Shown here: positions 1 to 5,730 of the stretch, in pieces | Numbering within the stretch: position 1 is the stretch's first letter | How the letters are laid out: each line of letters starts with the position of its first letter | DNA from: Kiloniellales bacterium | Lineage (GTDB): Bacteria; Pseudomonadota; Alphaproteobacteria; Kiloniellales; JAKSBE01 | Direction of reading: 5' to 3' | Assembly (NCBI GenBank): GCA_030067055.1 | Contig: JASJAL010000412.1 | Location: forward strand, 1 to 7,234 | DNA length: 7,234 nt | The notes under the pieces: generated by a model | The model's database searches: none | Seen by the model: only the letters and a program-made list of their open reading frames with translations | What the model was told of the DNA's origin: nothing | Position numbers and translations under genes: made by a program

Positions 1-300
1 GACCTGATCATGGACCTGGCGGCGCACCGGGTGCGGCGCGGTGCCCGCGAGGTGCGGCTCGGCCCGACCGAGTTCCGTCTGCTGCGCCATCTGCTGCGCT
101 CGCCGGGGCGCGTTTACAGCCGCGAGCAGCTGCTGGACGCGGTCTGGGGACGCGACATCTACGTCGAGCCGCGGACCGTCGACGTCCACATCCGCCGCCT
201 GCGCAAGGCGCTCAACGCCGAGGCGGAGCCGGACCTGATCCGTACCGTCCGCGCCGCCGGCTATGCCCTGGACCGCCCCAACGTCGTCGCCGAGGCCTAA
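1..300 (+). CDS. phoB: Phosphate regulon response regulator PhoB, C-terminal part (5' end outside window)
   Basis: The reading frame is open from base 1 and ends at TAA 298-300, so 99 C-terminal residues are visible; the receiver domain lies upstream of the window. What remains is the OmpR/PhoB winged-helix DNA-binding domain: LGPTEFRLL, then GRVYSREQLLDAVWG, the recognition-helix stretch RTVDVHIRRLRKAL, and the wing ending TVRAAGYALD. In E. coli PhoB the RTVDVHIRRLRK helix contacts the pho box, and it is identical here. The Asn/Tyr-Val-Glu turn before it (IYVEPRTVD) separates PhoB from generic OmpR-type regulators. PhoB, phosphorylated by PhoR under phosphate limitation, activates phosphate uptake genes. 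In alphaproteobacteria phoB usually closes a pst-phoU-phoB cluster, which would lie to the left (inference). The next gene is convergent, 12 bases away. I see no convincing terminator in the gap. Confidence 0.92.
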   Translation, partial: DLIMDLAAHRVRRGAREVRLGPTEFRLLRHLLRSPGRVYSREQLLDAVWGRDIYVEPRTVDVHIRRLRKALNAEAEPDLIRTVRAAGYALDRPNVVAEA

Positions 301-312
301 CCGGCCGGGTCT

Positions 313-1230
313 CTAAAGCGCCCGCGTCAGGACGATCGCGAGGGTGATCACGATCGGGCTCAGCACCGTCGAGACCACGACCGTGGCCGACGCGACCTCG
401 CCGCCGCGTCCGTACTGGGCGCTGAAGATCGCCAGCAGGACCCCGACCGGCACGCAGCTGCCGACGATCAGCAGGTTCCGCAAGTCGGCCGGCAGGCCGG
501 GAATGAGCAGGACCGCCAGGGTGGTCAGGAGCGGTGCAACGCAGAGCCGCAGCGCCACGCCCCAGGCGACCGCTCGGCCGGAAATGGTCCAGCCGCTGGC
601 CGCCAGCTGCGCCCCCAGCCCGAAGAGCGCGACCGCGACGTAGGCGCTGCCGACGACCTGCAGCGGTTGGGCGACGACCTGGGGCAGGGCGAGGTCGAAG
701 GCATTGAGCAGCAGGCCCAGGGCCACCGCCGGGACCAGCGGGGTGGCGAAGATCTCCCTGAGACCGCCGCCCAGGCTGCGCCGGCCTTCGGCCAGCATGA
801 CCGGCAGCACGACCAGGATCAGGATTCCCAGGATGGCGGTGATCACCGCCTGATGCAGCACGTAGTCGGAGCCGAAGGCGAGCTCGATCACGGGGATCCC
901 GAAGTTGCCCGAGTTCGCGAAGGCCGCCGAGAGCGCCACCACCGGCCGGAGCCCGGCGGCAAGTCCGGCGCCGCGCGCGACCAGCCAGCCGACGCCGAGC
1001 AGGACGAAAAACTGGACCACCGTGAAGATCGCCGTGGTCCGCACCTGGGCCAGCGGCAGCTCGGCGGTCGCAAGGCTGTAGACCAGGAAGCAGGGCAAGG
1101 TGACGTAGATCAGCAGGCGGTTGAGGGTCGCGATGTCGAAGCCGACGCGGCGCTGCATGACGAAGCCGAAGGCGGCGATCAGGACCACGGGCAGGGTGAT
1201 GTCGACGACGACGTCGAGGAGGATCTGCAT
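313..1230 (-). CDS. AEC-family (auxin efflux carrier-like) transporter
   Basis: A 305-residue polytopic inner-membrane protein with about ten hydrophobic segments in two halves, the usual size for the bacterial AEC/BASS-like family (Pfam Mem_trans). Family marks are the N-terminal segment running into a MQRRVGFD loop, the TLPCFLVYSLA helix (45-55), the broken-helix motif FANSGNFGIP (104-113), and SSTVLSPIVIT-like sequence near the C-terminus (287-297). Bacterial members export or import small carboxylates such as malate or malonate; plant relatives carry auxin. The substrate cannot be read here. The ATG start is favoured because its N-terminus aligns with the family's first helix, although no Shine-Dalgarno sequence precedes it. 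The macro-domain stop is 15 bases upstream, so re-initiation after that gene is plausible. It is the last gene of the minus-strand block and converges on phoB. Confidence 0.9.
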   Translation of the reverse strand: MQILLDVVVDITLPVVLIAAFGFVMQRRVGFDIATLNRLLIYVTLPCFLVYSLATAELPLAQVRTTAIFTVVQFFVLLGVGWLVARGAGLAAGLRPVVALSAAFANSGNFGIPVIELAFGSDYVLHQAVITAILGILILVVLPVMLAEGRRSLGGGLREIFATPLVPAVALGLLLNAFDLALPQVVAQPLQVVGSAYVAVALFGLGAQLAASGWTISGRAVAWGVALRLCVAPLLTTLAVLLIPGLPADLRNLLIVGSCVPVGVLLAIFSAQYGRGGEVASATVVVSTVLSPIVITLAIVLTRAL

Positions 1231-1245
1231 GAAAGGGCGGTGTGG

Positions 1246-1776
1246 TCAGCGACCGAGAGCGCGTCGGTAGGCCTCTTCCGCCTCGGTGCCGAAGACCGCG
1301 AAGACGATCCGCTCGAGGCTGGTTTCGCCCTTCAAGTGATCGCGGCAGGTCGCGACCGCGATCTCGGTCGCCCGGTCCAGCGGGAAGCCGAAGATTCCGG
1401 TCGAGATCGCAGGAAAGGCGATCGAGGCCAAGCCTCGCTCCTTTGCGAGCGCCAGCGAGCTGCCGTACGCGCCGGCCAGGGCCGTCTCTTCCCCTTCGTC
1501 GCCGCCACGCCAGACCGGGCCGACGGCGTGGATCACGTGGCCGGCCGCGAGATCGAACCCCGGCGTGATCCGGGCCTCGCCGGTCGGGCAGCCGCCCAGC
1601 GCCCGGCAGGCCCGGGCCAGCTCCGGCCCCGCCGCCCGGTGGATCGCCCCGCAGACCCCGCCGCCCGGCTCCAGATGGCTGTTGGCGGCATTGACGATGC
1701 CGTCCACGTCCAGGGTCGTGATGTCGCCCTGGAAGATCTCGAGTCGGTCGTCAGACGGCACCCCGGGCACTCCCAA
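1246..1776 (-). CDS. Macro-domain protein, putative O-acetyl-ADP-ribose deacetylase / ADP-ribosyl hydrolase with Asp-to-Cys change in the catalytic loop
   Basis: A 176-residue stand-alone macro domain of the MacroD/YmdB type, which in characterised members hydrolyses O-acetyl-ADP-ribose or removes mono-ADP-ribose from acidic residues; cytosolic. Visible in order: GDIT (17-20, adenine/ribose contacts), IVNAANSHLEPGGG (27-40), GAIHRAAG (43-50), HVIHAVGP (80-87) and the diphosphate loop ISTGIFGFP (124-132). YmdB and MacroD1/2 have Asp two residues before GAIH (GGGGVDGAIH); here it is Cys42 (codon 1653-1651), and the loop reads EPGGGVCG. The Asn pair of NAAN is intact, so ADP-ribose binding is likely kept while catalysis is uncertain. 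The start used is TTG at 1776. A GTG at 1770 is equally credible, with AGGGAG 7 bases before it; GGAAGG sits 8 bases before the TTG. Either start lies inside the end of ampG, giving up to 26 bases of overlap and suggesting coupled translation. Confidence 0.9.
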   Translation of the reverse strand: MGVPGVPSDDRLEIFQGDITTLDVDGIVNAANSHLEPGGGVCGAIHRAAGPELARACRALGGCPTGEARITPGFDLAAGHVIHAVGPVWRGGDEGEETALAGAYGSSLALAKERGLASIAFPAISTGIFGFPLDRATEIAVATCRDHLKGETSLERIVFAVFGTEAEEAYRRALGR

Positions 1777-3148
1777 GCTCCCTACCTTCCCGCCGCAAAA
1801 AGTACATCACAAGGAGGATAGCCGGCAGCCCCAGAATCGAGGCGTAGATGAAGAACTCGACATAGCCGACGGCGTCGACGACCACACCGGAGAAACCACC
1901 GACGACCTTTCCCGGCAAAGTGAAGAGCGATGAGAACAGCGCATACTGCGTCGCCGTATAGGCGCGGTTCGTCAGGCTCGACAGGTAGGCGATGAATGAA
2001 GAGCCCGCGAGGCCGGCACTCAGATTGTCGGCGCTGATCGTCACGGTCAGGAACGCGATGTCGGGCTCGCCGACCGCAGCGAGCCAAGCAAAAAGCAGGT
2101 TCGTCGTGGCCACCAACACGGCGCCCAGGAGCAAGGGACGCAGGATGCCGAAGCGGGCCACCAGCAGTCCGCCGAGGAAGGCGCCAAGGATTGTCATGAA
2201 AAGACCAAAGACCTTTGAGATCGAAGCGACCTCGGACTTGGTGAAGCCGATATCGACGTAGAAGGGGTTGGCCATGATTCCCATGGTGATGTCGGACAGC
2301 CGGTACAGGCCAACCAAGGCCAGAATAACGATTGCGAGTTGACCGTTGCGTCGAAAGAAGTCGACGAGCGGACCAACGACGGCGACGGCGATCCAGTCGA
2401 GCAGACGCTGGCTGCGCCCAGACGCGGCAATTCGCCGGTGCACCGCTTCCTTGAGCTCTGCCTCTTTTTCTAGCGTAGCCTCGTCGCGAACGACTTTCGG
2501 CTCGCCTACAACTAGGACCGTGACGATTCCAACCATCATCAAGCTGGCCATGGTCACGTAGGCCGCTGGCCAGGAGAAAAAATCGGCGACATAGAGCGCG
2601 CCCGCGCCGGCGGCCAGCAGTGCAATTCGGTATCCCAGCTGGTAGGTGGCGGCCATGGCGCCCTGGAGATCTTCTTCGACGGCTTCGATTCGATAGGCAT
2701 CGATGCCGATATCCTGTGTTGCAGAACAGAAGGCGACGATCAACGCCAGGGCCGCAAGCAACGCCGTGCTCTGCGCTGGATCGGTGACAGCAATCCCCAG
2801 AAGGGCCAGCGCGATTCCAACCTGAGCGACCAGTATCCAAGAGCGGCGCTTGCCGAGCGTGCGAGTCAGAATCGGTATCGCCGTTCGATCCACAACGGGC
2901 GCCCAGATCACTTTGATCGAGAAGGTGATGCCGACCCAGGAGAAGAAGCCGATGGTGCTGCGCTCGATCCCGGCCTCGCGAAGCCAGAACGACAGGGTCG
3001 AAAAGATCAGCAGAAAGGGCAAGCCCGCGGAGAAGCCGAGGAAGGCCATGGCCACGACGCGGCGGTGGGCGTAGACGGCGAGGGAATCGCGCCAGCTGCG
3101 GCCGGCGGCTGCGGCCCGGGGGGTCGCCGCGCCTTCGGCTTCGGTCAC
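1751..3148 (-). CDS. ampG: AmpG-type MFS permease (muropeptide / anhydro-sugar importer)
   Basis: A 465-residue inner-membrane major facilitator of the PAT/AmpG family. AmpG imports GlcNAc-anhMurNAc (peptides) released by cell-wall turnover, for recycling and, where AmpC exists, for beta-lactamase induction signalling. Characteristic stretches are VVAMAFLGFSAGLPFLL in TM1 (31-47), STLSFWLREAGI (50-61), KVIWAPVVDR (79-88), LGKRRSWI (98-105), and the diagnostic AFCSATQDIGIDAYRIE (139-155). A charged cytoplasmic loop (219-247) separates the two halves, and roughly 12 membrane helices can be counted. E. coli AmpG is slightly longer (491) with two extra C-terminal helices. GTG 3148 is the only start that keeps TM1 and its preceding SWRDSLAVYAHRR segment. 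It has no Shine-Dalgarno sequence of its own and overlaps the stop of a possible mini-cistron. GC content is near 55% over most of the gene against about 70% or more in its neighbours. The 3' end overlaps the macro-domain gene. Confidence 0.92.
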   Translation of the reverse strand: MTEAEGAATPRAAAAGRSWRDSLAVYAHRRVVAMAFLGFSAGLPFLLIFSTLSFWLREAGIERSTIGFFSWVGITFSIKVIWAPVVDRTAIPILTRTLGKRRSWILVAQVGIALALLGIAVTDPAQSTALLAALALIVAFCSATQDIGIDAYRIEAVEEDLQGAMAATYQLGYRIALLAAGAGALYVADFFSWPAAYVTMASLMMVGIVTVLVVGEPKVVRDEATLEKEAELKEAVHRRIAASGRSQRLLDWIAVAVVGPLVDFFRRNGQLAIVILALVGLYRLSDITMGIMANPFYVDIGFTKSEVASISKVFGLFMTILGAFLGGLLVARFGILRPLLLGAVLVATTNLLFAWLAAVGEPDIAFLTVTISADNLSAGLAGSSFIAYLSSLTNRAYTATQYALFSSLFTLPGKVVGGFSGVVVDAVGYVEFFIYASILGLPAILLVMYFLRREGRELGSARGAV

Positions 3149-3165
3149 CGAGGAAACCCGATCAC
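3145..3165 (-). CDS. Possible six-codon leader mini-cistron coupled to ampG
   Basis: Between the kinase stop and the ampG start lies GGAGG (3177-3173), then exactly 7 bases, then GTG (3165-3163). This opens a frame of six codons (M-I-G-F-P-R) ending in TGA (3147-3145). That TGA overlaps the ampG start codon as GTGA. No in-frame ampG start exists near the GGAGG, and ampG GTG 3148 is 24 bases away from it, too far for direct use. The simplest reading is that ribosomes load at GGAGG, translate the hexapeptide and re-initiate on ampG. The alternative is that GGAGG is incidental or used by kinase-terminating ribosomes. No peptide function is implied. Confidence 0.35.
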   Translation of the reverse strand: MIGFPR

Positions 3166-3172
3166 TTGGGAG

Positions 3173-3177
3173 CCTCC
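3173..3177 (-). promoter_or_regulatory. Shine-Dalgarno GGAGG upstream of the mini-cistron/ampG
   Basis: Reads GGAGG on the minus strand, beginning 1 base after the kinase TGA (3181-3179). It is 7 bases from GTG 3165 and 25 positions from GTG 3148, so its spacing fits the mini-cistron and not ampG directly. It is the strongest ribosome-binding sequence in the minus-strand block. Confidence 0.5.
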
Positions 3178-3178
3178 G

Positions 3179-4180
3179 TCAGCTCGGGGCGGCCATGCAG
3201 TCTTCGAGGTGCCGGGCCAGGTCGACCTCGGGCCGGGCGCCGAAGTGGGAGATGACCTCGGCGGCGGCGATGGCGCCGATGCGTCCGCAATCGTAGAGCG
3301 AGTCGCCGCGGGTGTAGCCGAAGAGGAAGCCGGCCGCGTAGAGGTCGCCGGCGCCGGTGGTGTCGACCAGACGGTCGAGCGGCGCCGCGTCGACCACGTG
3401 GACCTCGTCCCCGGCCAGGACCACCGAGCCGTGCTCGCTGCGGGTCAAAGCCGCGACCTCGCAGTGCTGGCGGACCGCCTGCAGGGCGGCATCGAAGTCT
3501 CCGACCTCGTAGAGCGCGCAGATCTCCTGCTCGTTGGCGAAGAGGATGTCGATGTGGTGCTCAACCAAATCGCGGAAGGCCGCCCGGTGGCGTTCGACGC
3601 AGAAGGGATCGGACAGGGTCAGCGAGACCTTGCGCCCGGCGCCGCGGGCGATCTCCGCCGCCCTGATGAAGGCTTCTTTGGCTGCCGGGCGATCGAAGAG
3701 GTAGCCCTCCATGTAGGTCACCTTGGCGGCGGCGATCACCTCGGGGTCGACCGCGTCGGGACCGAGCTCATTCGCGGCGCCGAGAAAGGTCGCCATGGTG
3801 CGCTGGGCGTCCGGAGTCACGAAGATCAGGCAGCGCCCGCTGGGCGGACCGGAGGTCGCCGGCGGGGTCTCGAAGTGCACGCCGGCGGCGCGGATGTCGT
3901 GGCGGAAGATGCCGCCCAGCTGATCGTTGCGGACCTTGCCGATGAAGGCGGCACGGCCGCCCAGCGCCGCGACCCCGGCCAGGGTGTTGGCCGCCGAGCC
4001 GCCGGAGATCTCGCGCGCCGGGCCCATCTGCGCGTAGAGGTCTTCCGCCCGGTGCCCGTCGATCAGGGTCATGCTGCCCTTGGGCAGCCCCTGCGCATCG
4101 ACCAGGGCGTCGTCGGCCTGGGTCAGCACGTCGACGATCGCATTTCCGATCCCGACGACATCGAAGGACAGTTCCGTCAT
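3179..4180 (-). CDS. PfkB-family carbohydrate/nucleoside kinase, probably adenosine kinase
   Basis: A 333-residue cytosolic ribokinase-fold enzyme. Both PfkB signatures are present: the substrate-side EISGGSAANTLAGVAALGG (about 58-75) and the ATP/anion-hole motif LVDTTGAGDLYAAGFLFG (271-288), with Asp279 as the expected catalytic base. The opening MTELSFDVVGIGNAIVDVL and the central SDPFCVERHR...DILFANEQE match the alphaproteobacterial group annotated as adenosine kinase (adenosine + ATP to AMP + ADP). Sugar kinases of the same fold (ribokinase, fructokinase) remain possible without an assay. The frame stays open upstream to 4315, but ATG 4180 is chosen because the fold's first strand begins directly after it, the family length is matched, and GAGAG lies 5 bases upstream. 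It is the first gene of the minus-strand block, transcribed divergently from the EI24 gene; the ampG start is 30 bases beyond its stop. Confidence 0.92.
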   Translation of the reverse strand: MTELSFDVVGIGNAIVDVLTQADDALVDAQGLPKGSMTLIDGHRAEDLYAQMGPAREISGGSAANTLAGVAALGGRAAFIGKVRNDQLGGIFRHDIRAAGVHFETPPATSGPPSGRCLIFVTPDAQRTMATFLGAANELGPDAVDPEVIAAAKVTYMEGYLFDRPAAKEAFIRAAEIARGAGRKVSLTLSDPFCVERHRAAFRDLVEHHIDILFANEQEICALYEVGDFDAALQAVRQHCEVAALTRSEHGSVVLAGDEVHVVDAAPLDRLVDTTGAGDLYAAGFLFGYTRGDSLYDCGRIGAIAAAEVISHFGARPEVDLARHLEDCMAAPS

Positions 4181-4215
4181 GTTGGCTCTCGGTGGTTCAC
4201 GTGGCGGGCGGCCGG

Positions 4216-4244
4216 AGTGTATCGCCCGCCCCCAGGCGCCACAA
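4216..4244 (-). promoter_or_regulatory. Candidate sigma-70-type promoter for the kinase-ampG-macro-AEC block
   Basis: On the minus strand TTGTGG (4244-4239) is followed after 17 bases by TACACT (4221-4216). Each box matches the vegetative consensus at about four positions. A transcript would begin near 4209, leaving a leader of about 28 bases before the kinase ATG. It is the only such pair with ideal spacing that I see upstream of the block. It rests on pattern matching in GC-rich DNA only. Confidence 0.4.
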
Positions 4245-4277
4245 GGCGGGGCGCGGATGGCCGGCCGGGCAAAGACC

Positions 4278-4306
4278 TTGCTGCACTGGGCCGGGCGGGC
4301 TACACC
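4278..4306 (+). promoter_or_regulatory. Candidate promoter placing the transcript start at the EI24 gene ATG (leaderless)
   Basis: TTGCTG (4278-4283), a 17-base spacer, then TACACC (4301-4306). Seven bases later comes the ATG at 4314, which is where transcription would be expected to begin. The sequence before that ATG (CCCCCGGCC) has no Shine-Dalgarno, consistent with leaderless initiation. The -10 match is modest. Confidence 0.38.
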
Positions 4307-4313
4307 CCCGGCC

Positions 4314-5030
4314 ATGTTTTCGCAGCTGGCAAAGGCCTTCGAGCAACTGGGCGATCCGCGGATTCGCGGCCTGGTTCTGGTCGCGATCCTGGCCGCGCTG
4401 GCGGTCCTGGTCGCCCTGTCCTTCGTCGCCTCCTACCTGCTGATGTGGGGCGGCGACATTCTCAACCAATGGATCTTCTCCGGCGACGGCGACTCCTGGC
4501 TGAGCGGCGCGGTCGACTGGCTGGTCGACGCCGCCGCCATCGCCGCCGTGGTCTTCGCGAGCTTCCTGCTTTTTCCCGCGGTCATGGGGATGGTGCTCAG
4601 CCTGTTCGTCGAGCGGGTCGCCGAGGCGGTCGAGGCGCGGCACTACCCCGCACTGCCCGCCGCCCGCGATCAGCCCCTGGGCGAGGCGATCTGGAACGCC
4701 CTGGTCTTTGCGGCCGTGACCATCGGCGTCAATCTGCTGGCGCTGCCCTTCTACCTGCTGCTGCTGTTTTTACCGCCCTTCAACTTTCTCCTGTTCTATA
4801 TGGTTAACGGTTACCTGCTGGGCCGCGAGTACTTCGAGGTGGTGGCCCTGCGGCGGCTCGATGCGGCGGCGGCGAAGCGCCTCCGTCGGGCCTCCAGGGT
4901 CCGGGTCTTCCTGGCCGGCGTGGTGGTCGCCCTGTTGTTGACGATCCCGATCGTCAACATCGTGACGCCGGTCGTGGCAACGGCCTTCATGGTGCACGTC
5001 TTTCACCGTTTGCGAGAGCGCGCCGCCTGA
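4314..5030 (+). CDS. EI24-domain (CysZ-like) integral membrane protein
   Basis: A 238-residue inner-membrane protein. Hydrophobic segments lie at about 19-45, 66-100, 127-162 (long, re-entrant-looking, ending PPFNFLLFYMVNGYLLG) and 198-229. The conserved block NGYLLGREYFEVVALRR (165-181) and the overall layout place it in the EI24/CysZ family (PF07264). CysZ of gammaproteobacteria takes up sulfate, but alphaproteobacterial EI24 proteins are mostly uncharacterised, and no cys genes are nearby, so sulfate transport is not claimed. The frame is open much further upstream. ATG 4314 is chosen because the family's short amphipathic N-terminus (FSQLAKAFEQLGDPRIR) begins there. An in-frame ATG at 4257 would add 19 atypical residues. 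Bactofilin starts 65 bases downstream on the same strand and may share the transcript. Confidence 0.88.
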   Translation: MFSQLAKAFEQLGDPRIRGLVLVAILAALAVLVALSFVASYLLMWGGDILNQWIFSGDGDSWLSGAVDWLVDAAAIAAVVFASFLLFPAVMGMVLSLFVERVAEAVEARHYPALPAARDQPLGEAIWNALVFAAVTIGVNLLALPFYLLLLFLPPFNFLLFYMVNGYLLGREYFEVVALRRLDAAAAKRLRRASRVRVFLAGVVVALLLTIPIVNIVTPVVATAFMVHVFHRLRERAA

Positions 5031-5083
5031 GGTTTTGTGCTAACAAGAACGTCGCGAGCGAGCCGGGGGGCATCGAGGTCCAG

Positions 5084-5088
5084 AGGAG
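5084..5088 (+). promoter_or_regulatory. Shine-Dalgarno AGGAG deciding the bactofilin start
   Basis: AGGAG lies 7 bases before ATG 5096 and only 1 base before the in-frame GTG at 5090, so it selects the ATG. The other sequence between 5031 and 5083 shows no promoter pair I would defend; TTTTGTGCTAACAA at 5033-5046 is the only AT-rich patch. Confidence 0.7.
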
Positions 5089-5095
5089 AGTGACA

Positions 5096-5725
5096 ATGTT
5101 CGGCAAATCCAAGCACGGCGGGACCAAGAGCGCCGGCACCGCCCCGGAGGCCACCTCTCGGCGCAGCAATGCGACCCAGGGCGCCGAGACCAGTGGCCAG
5201 TCACAGCGCGAGCTCGGCGCGCCCCGCGTCACCGACATGACCCGTCGTCCCTTCGAGGCAGCCGAGGCCGGCTTTGCCGGCGGCGAGACCGAAGGGAAGA
5301 AGCTGATCGTCGGGCGCGAGATCTGTCTGTCCGGCGAGATCAAGACCTGCGATCAGCTGGTCGTGGAAGGCAAGGTCGAGGCGACCTTGACCGACAGCCG
5401 GCGGCTCGAGATCGCCAGCACCGGGTTCTTCAAGGGCTCGGCCAGTATCCAGGAAGCCGACATCTCGGGGCGCTACCAGGGCGACCTGACGGTGATCGGC
5501 TGCCTCAAGATCCGCGCGACCGGCTCGGTCGAGGGCGAGGTCCGCTACGGCGAGCTGGAGGTCGAGCGCGGCGGCCGGCTCGCGGGCACGGTCGAGCTCG
5601 ACGAGGACGAACAAGAGCGCAAGGCAAAGCGCCTTTCGGCGGCGGAATTCGTACAGGCGGCAGCAACGGACGGAAGCATGCAGGCGGCGGCACCGGCCGA
5701 GAAGACACGATCGGCAAGGAGCTGA
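5096..5725 (+). CDS. Bactofilin (polymer-forming cytoskeletal protein, DUF583/CcmA family)
   Basis: A 209-residue protein with the three-part bactofilin layout. The N-terminal tail (1-68) is hydrophilic, Gly/Ser/Ala-rich and probably disordered. The central right-handed beta-helix (about 69-168) is built from short repeats with regular Gly and Val/Ile/Leu: IVGREICLSGEI, LVVEGKVEATL, LEIASTGFFKGSA, ADISGRYQGDL, LKIRATGSVEGEV, LEVERGGRLAGTV. The tail (169-209) is charged and Ala-rich. Bactofilins assemble without nucleotide into filaments that scaffold envelope enzymes, for example stalk or cell-curvature peptidoglycan enzymes. The N-tail often binds the membrane, but here it is not obviously hydrophobic. 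The usual M23 peptidase partner is absent. Instead an EI24 membrane protein lies upstream and a lipoprotein starts 5 bases after the stop, which suggests a shared envelope role (inference). Recognition of the family is very secure. Confidence 0.94.
   Translation: MFGKSKHGGTKSAGTAPEATSRRSNATQGAETSGQSQRELGAPRVTDMTRRPFEAAEAGFAGGETEGKKLIVGREICLSGEIKTCDQLVVEGKVEATLTDSRRLEIASTGFFKGSASIQEADISGRYQGDLTVIGCLKIRATGSVEGEVRYGELEVERGGRLAGTVELDEDEQERKAKRLSAAEFVQAAATDGSMQAAAPAEKTRSARS
5716..5721 (+). promoter_or_regulatory. Shine-Dalgarno AAGGAG of the lipoprotein gene, inside bactofilin
   Basis: AAGGAG lies in the last codons of bactofilin, 9 bases before ATG 5731. The stop of bactofilin (TGA 5723-5725) lies between the two, a classic arrangement for co-translated operon partners. 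Confidence 0.7.
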
Positions 5726-5730
5726 ACAAC

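Noticed and set aside
290..330. Possible terminator between phoB and the AEC gene (short GGCC and CGGG/CCCG complementarities)
   Set aside because: Stems are only 4 bp with no T-run on either strand; this is expected by chance at this GC content.
667..1821. 384-codon plus-strand open frame antisense to the AEC and macro-domain genes
   Set aside because: Low-complexity Asp/Arg/Gly/Gln-rich translation, and no homology is apparent. Both genes on the other strand are well supported.
1782..2840. 352-codon open frame on the same strand as ampG in another phase
   Set aside because: The translation is Arg/Ser-rich without domains. The AmpG frame shows continuous membrane helices and family motifs, so no frameshift or overlapping gene is needed.
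4257..4313. ATG 4257 as the start of the EI24 protein
   Set aside because: It would add 19 residues unlike the family N-terminus, and the candidate promoter begins downstream of it. It is kept only as an alternative.
3065..4807. Very long plus-strand open frame antisense to the kinase and extending into the EI24 gene
   Set aside because: It is a shadow produced by high GC3 on the opposite strand: its protein is Gly/Arg/Ala-rich with no fold or motif, while the kinase opposite has full family signatures.
4800..4807. ATGGTTAA, matching a CtrA half-site on the reverse strand
   Set aside because: It lies inside the EI24 coding sequence, over 290 bases from the bactofilin start, without a second half-site at the required spacing.
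5033..5046. TTGT-N4-ACAA inverted repeat before bactofilin
   Set aside because: Arms of only 4 bases with no extension and no promoter boxes at proper spacing; too weak to call.
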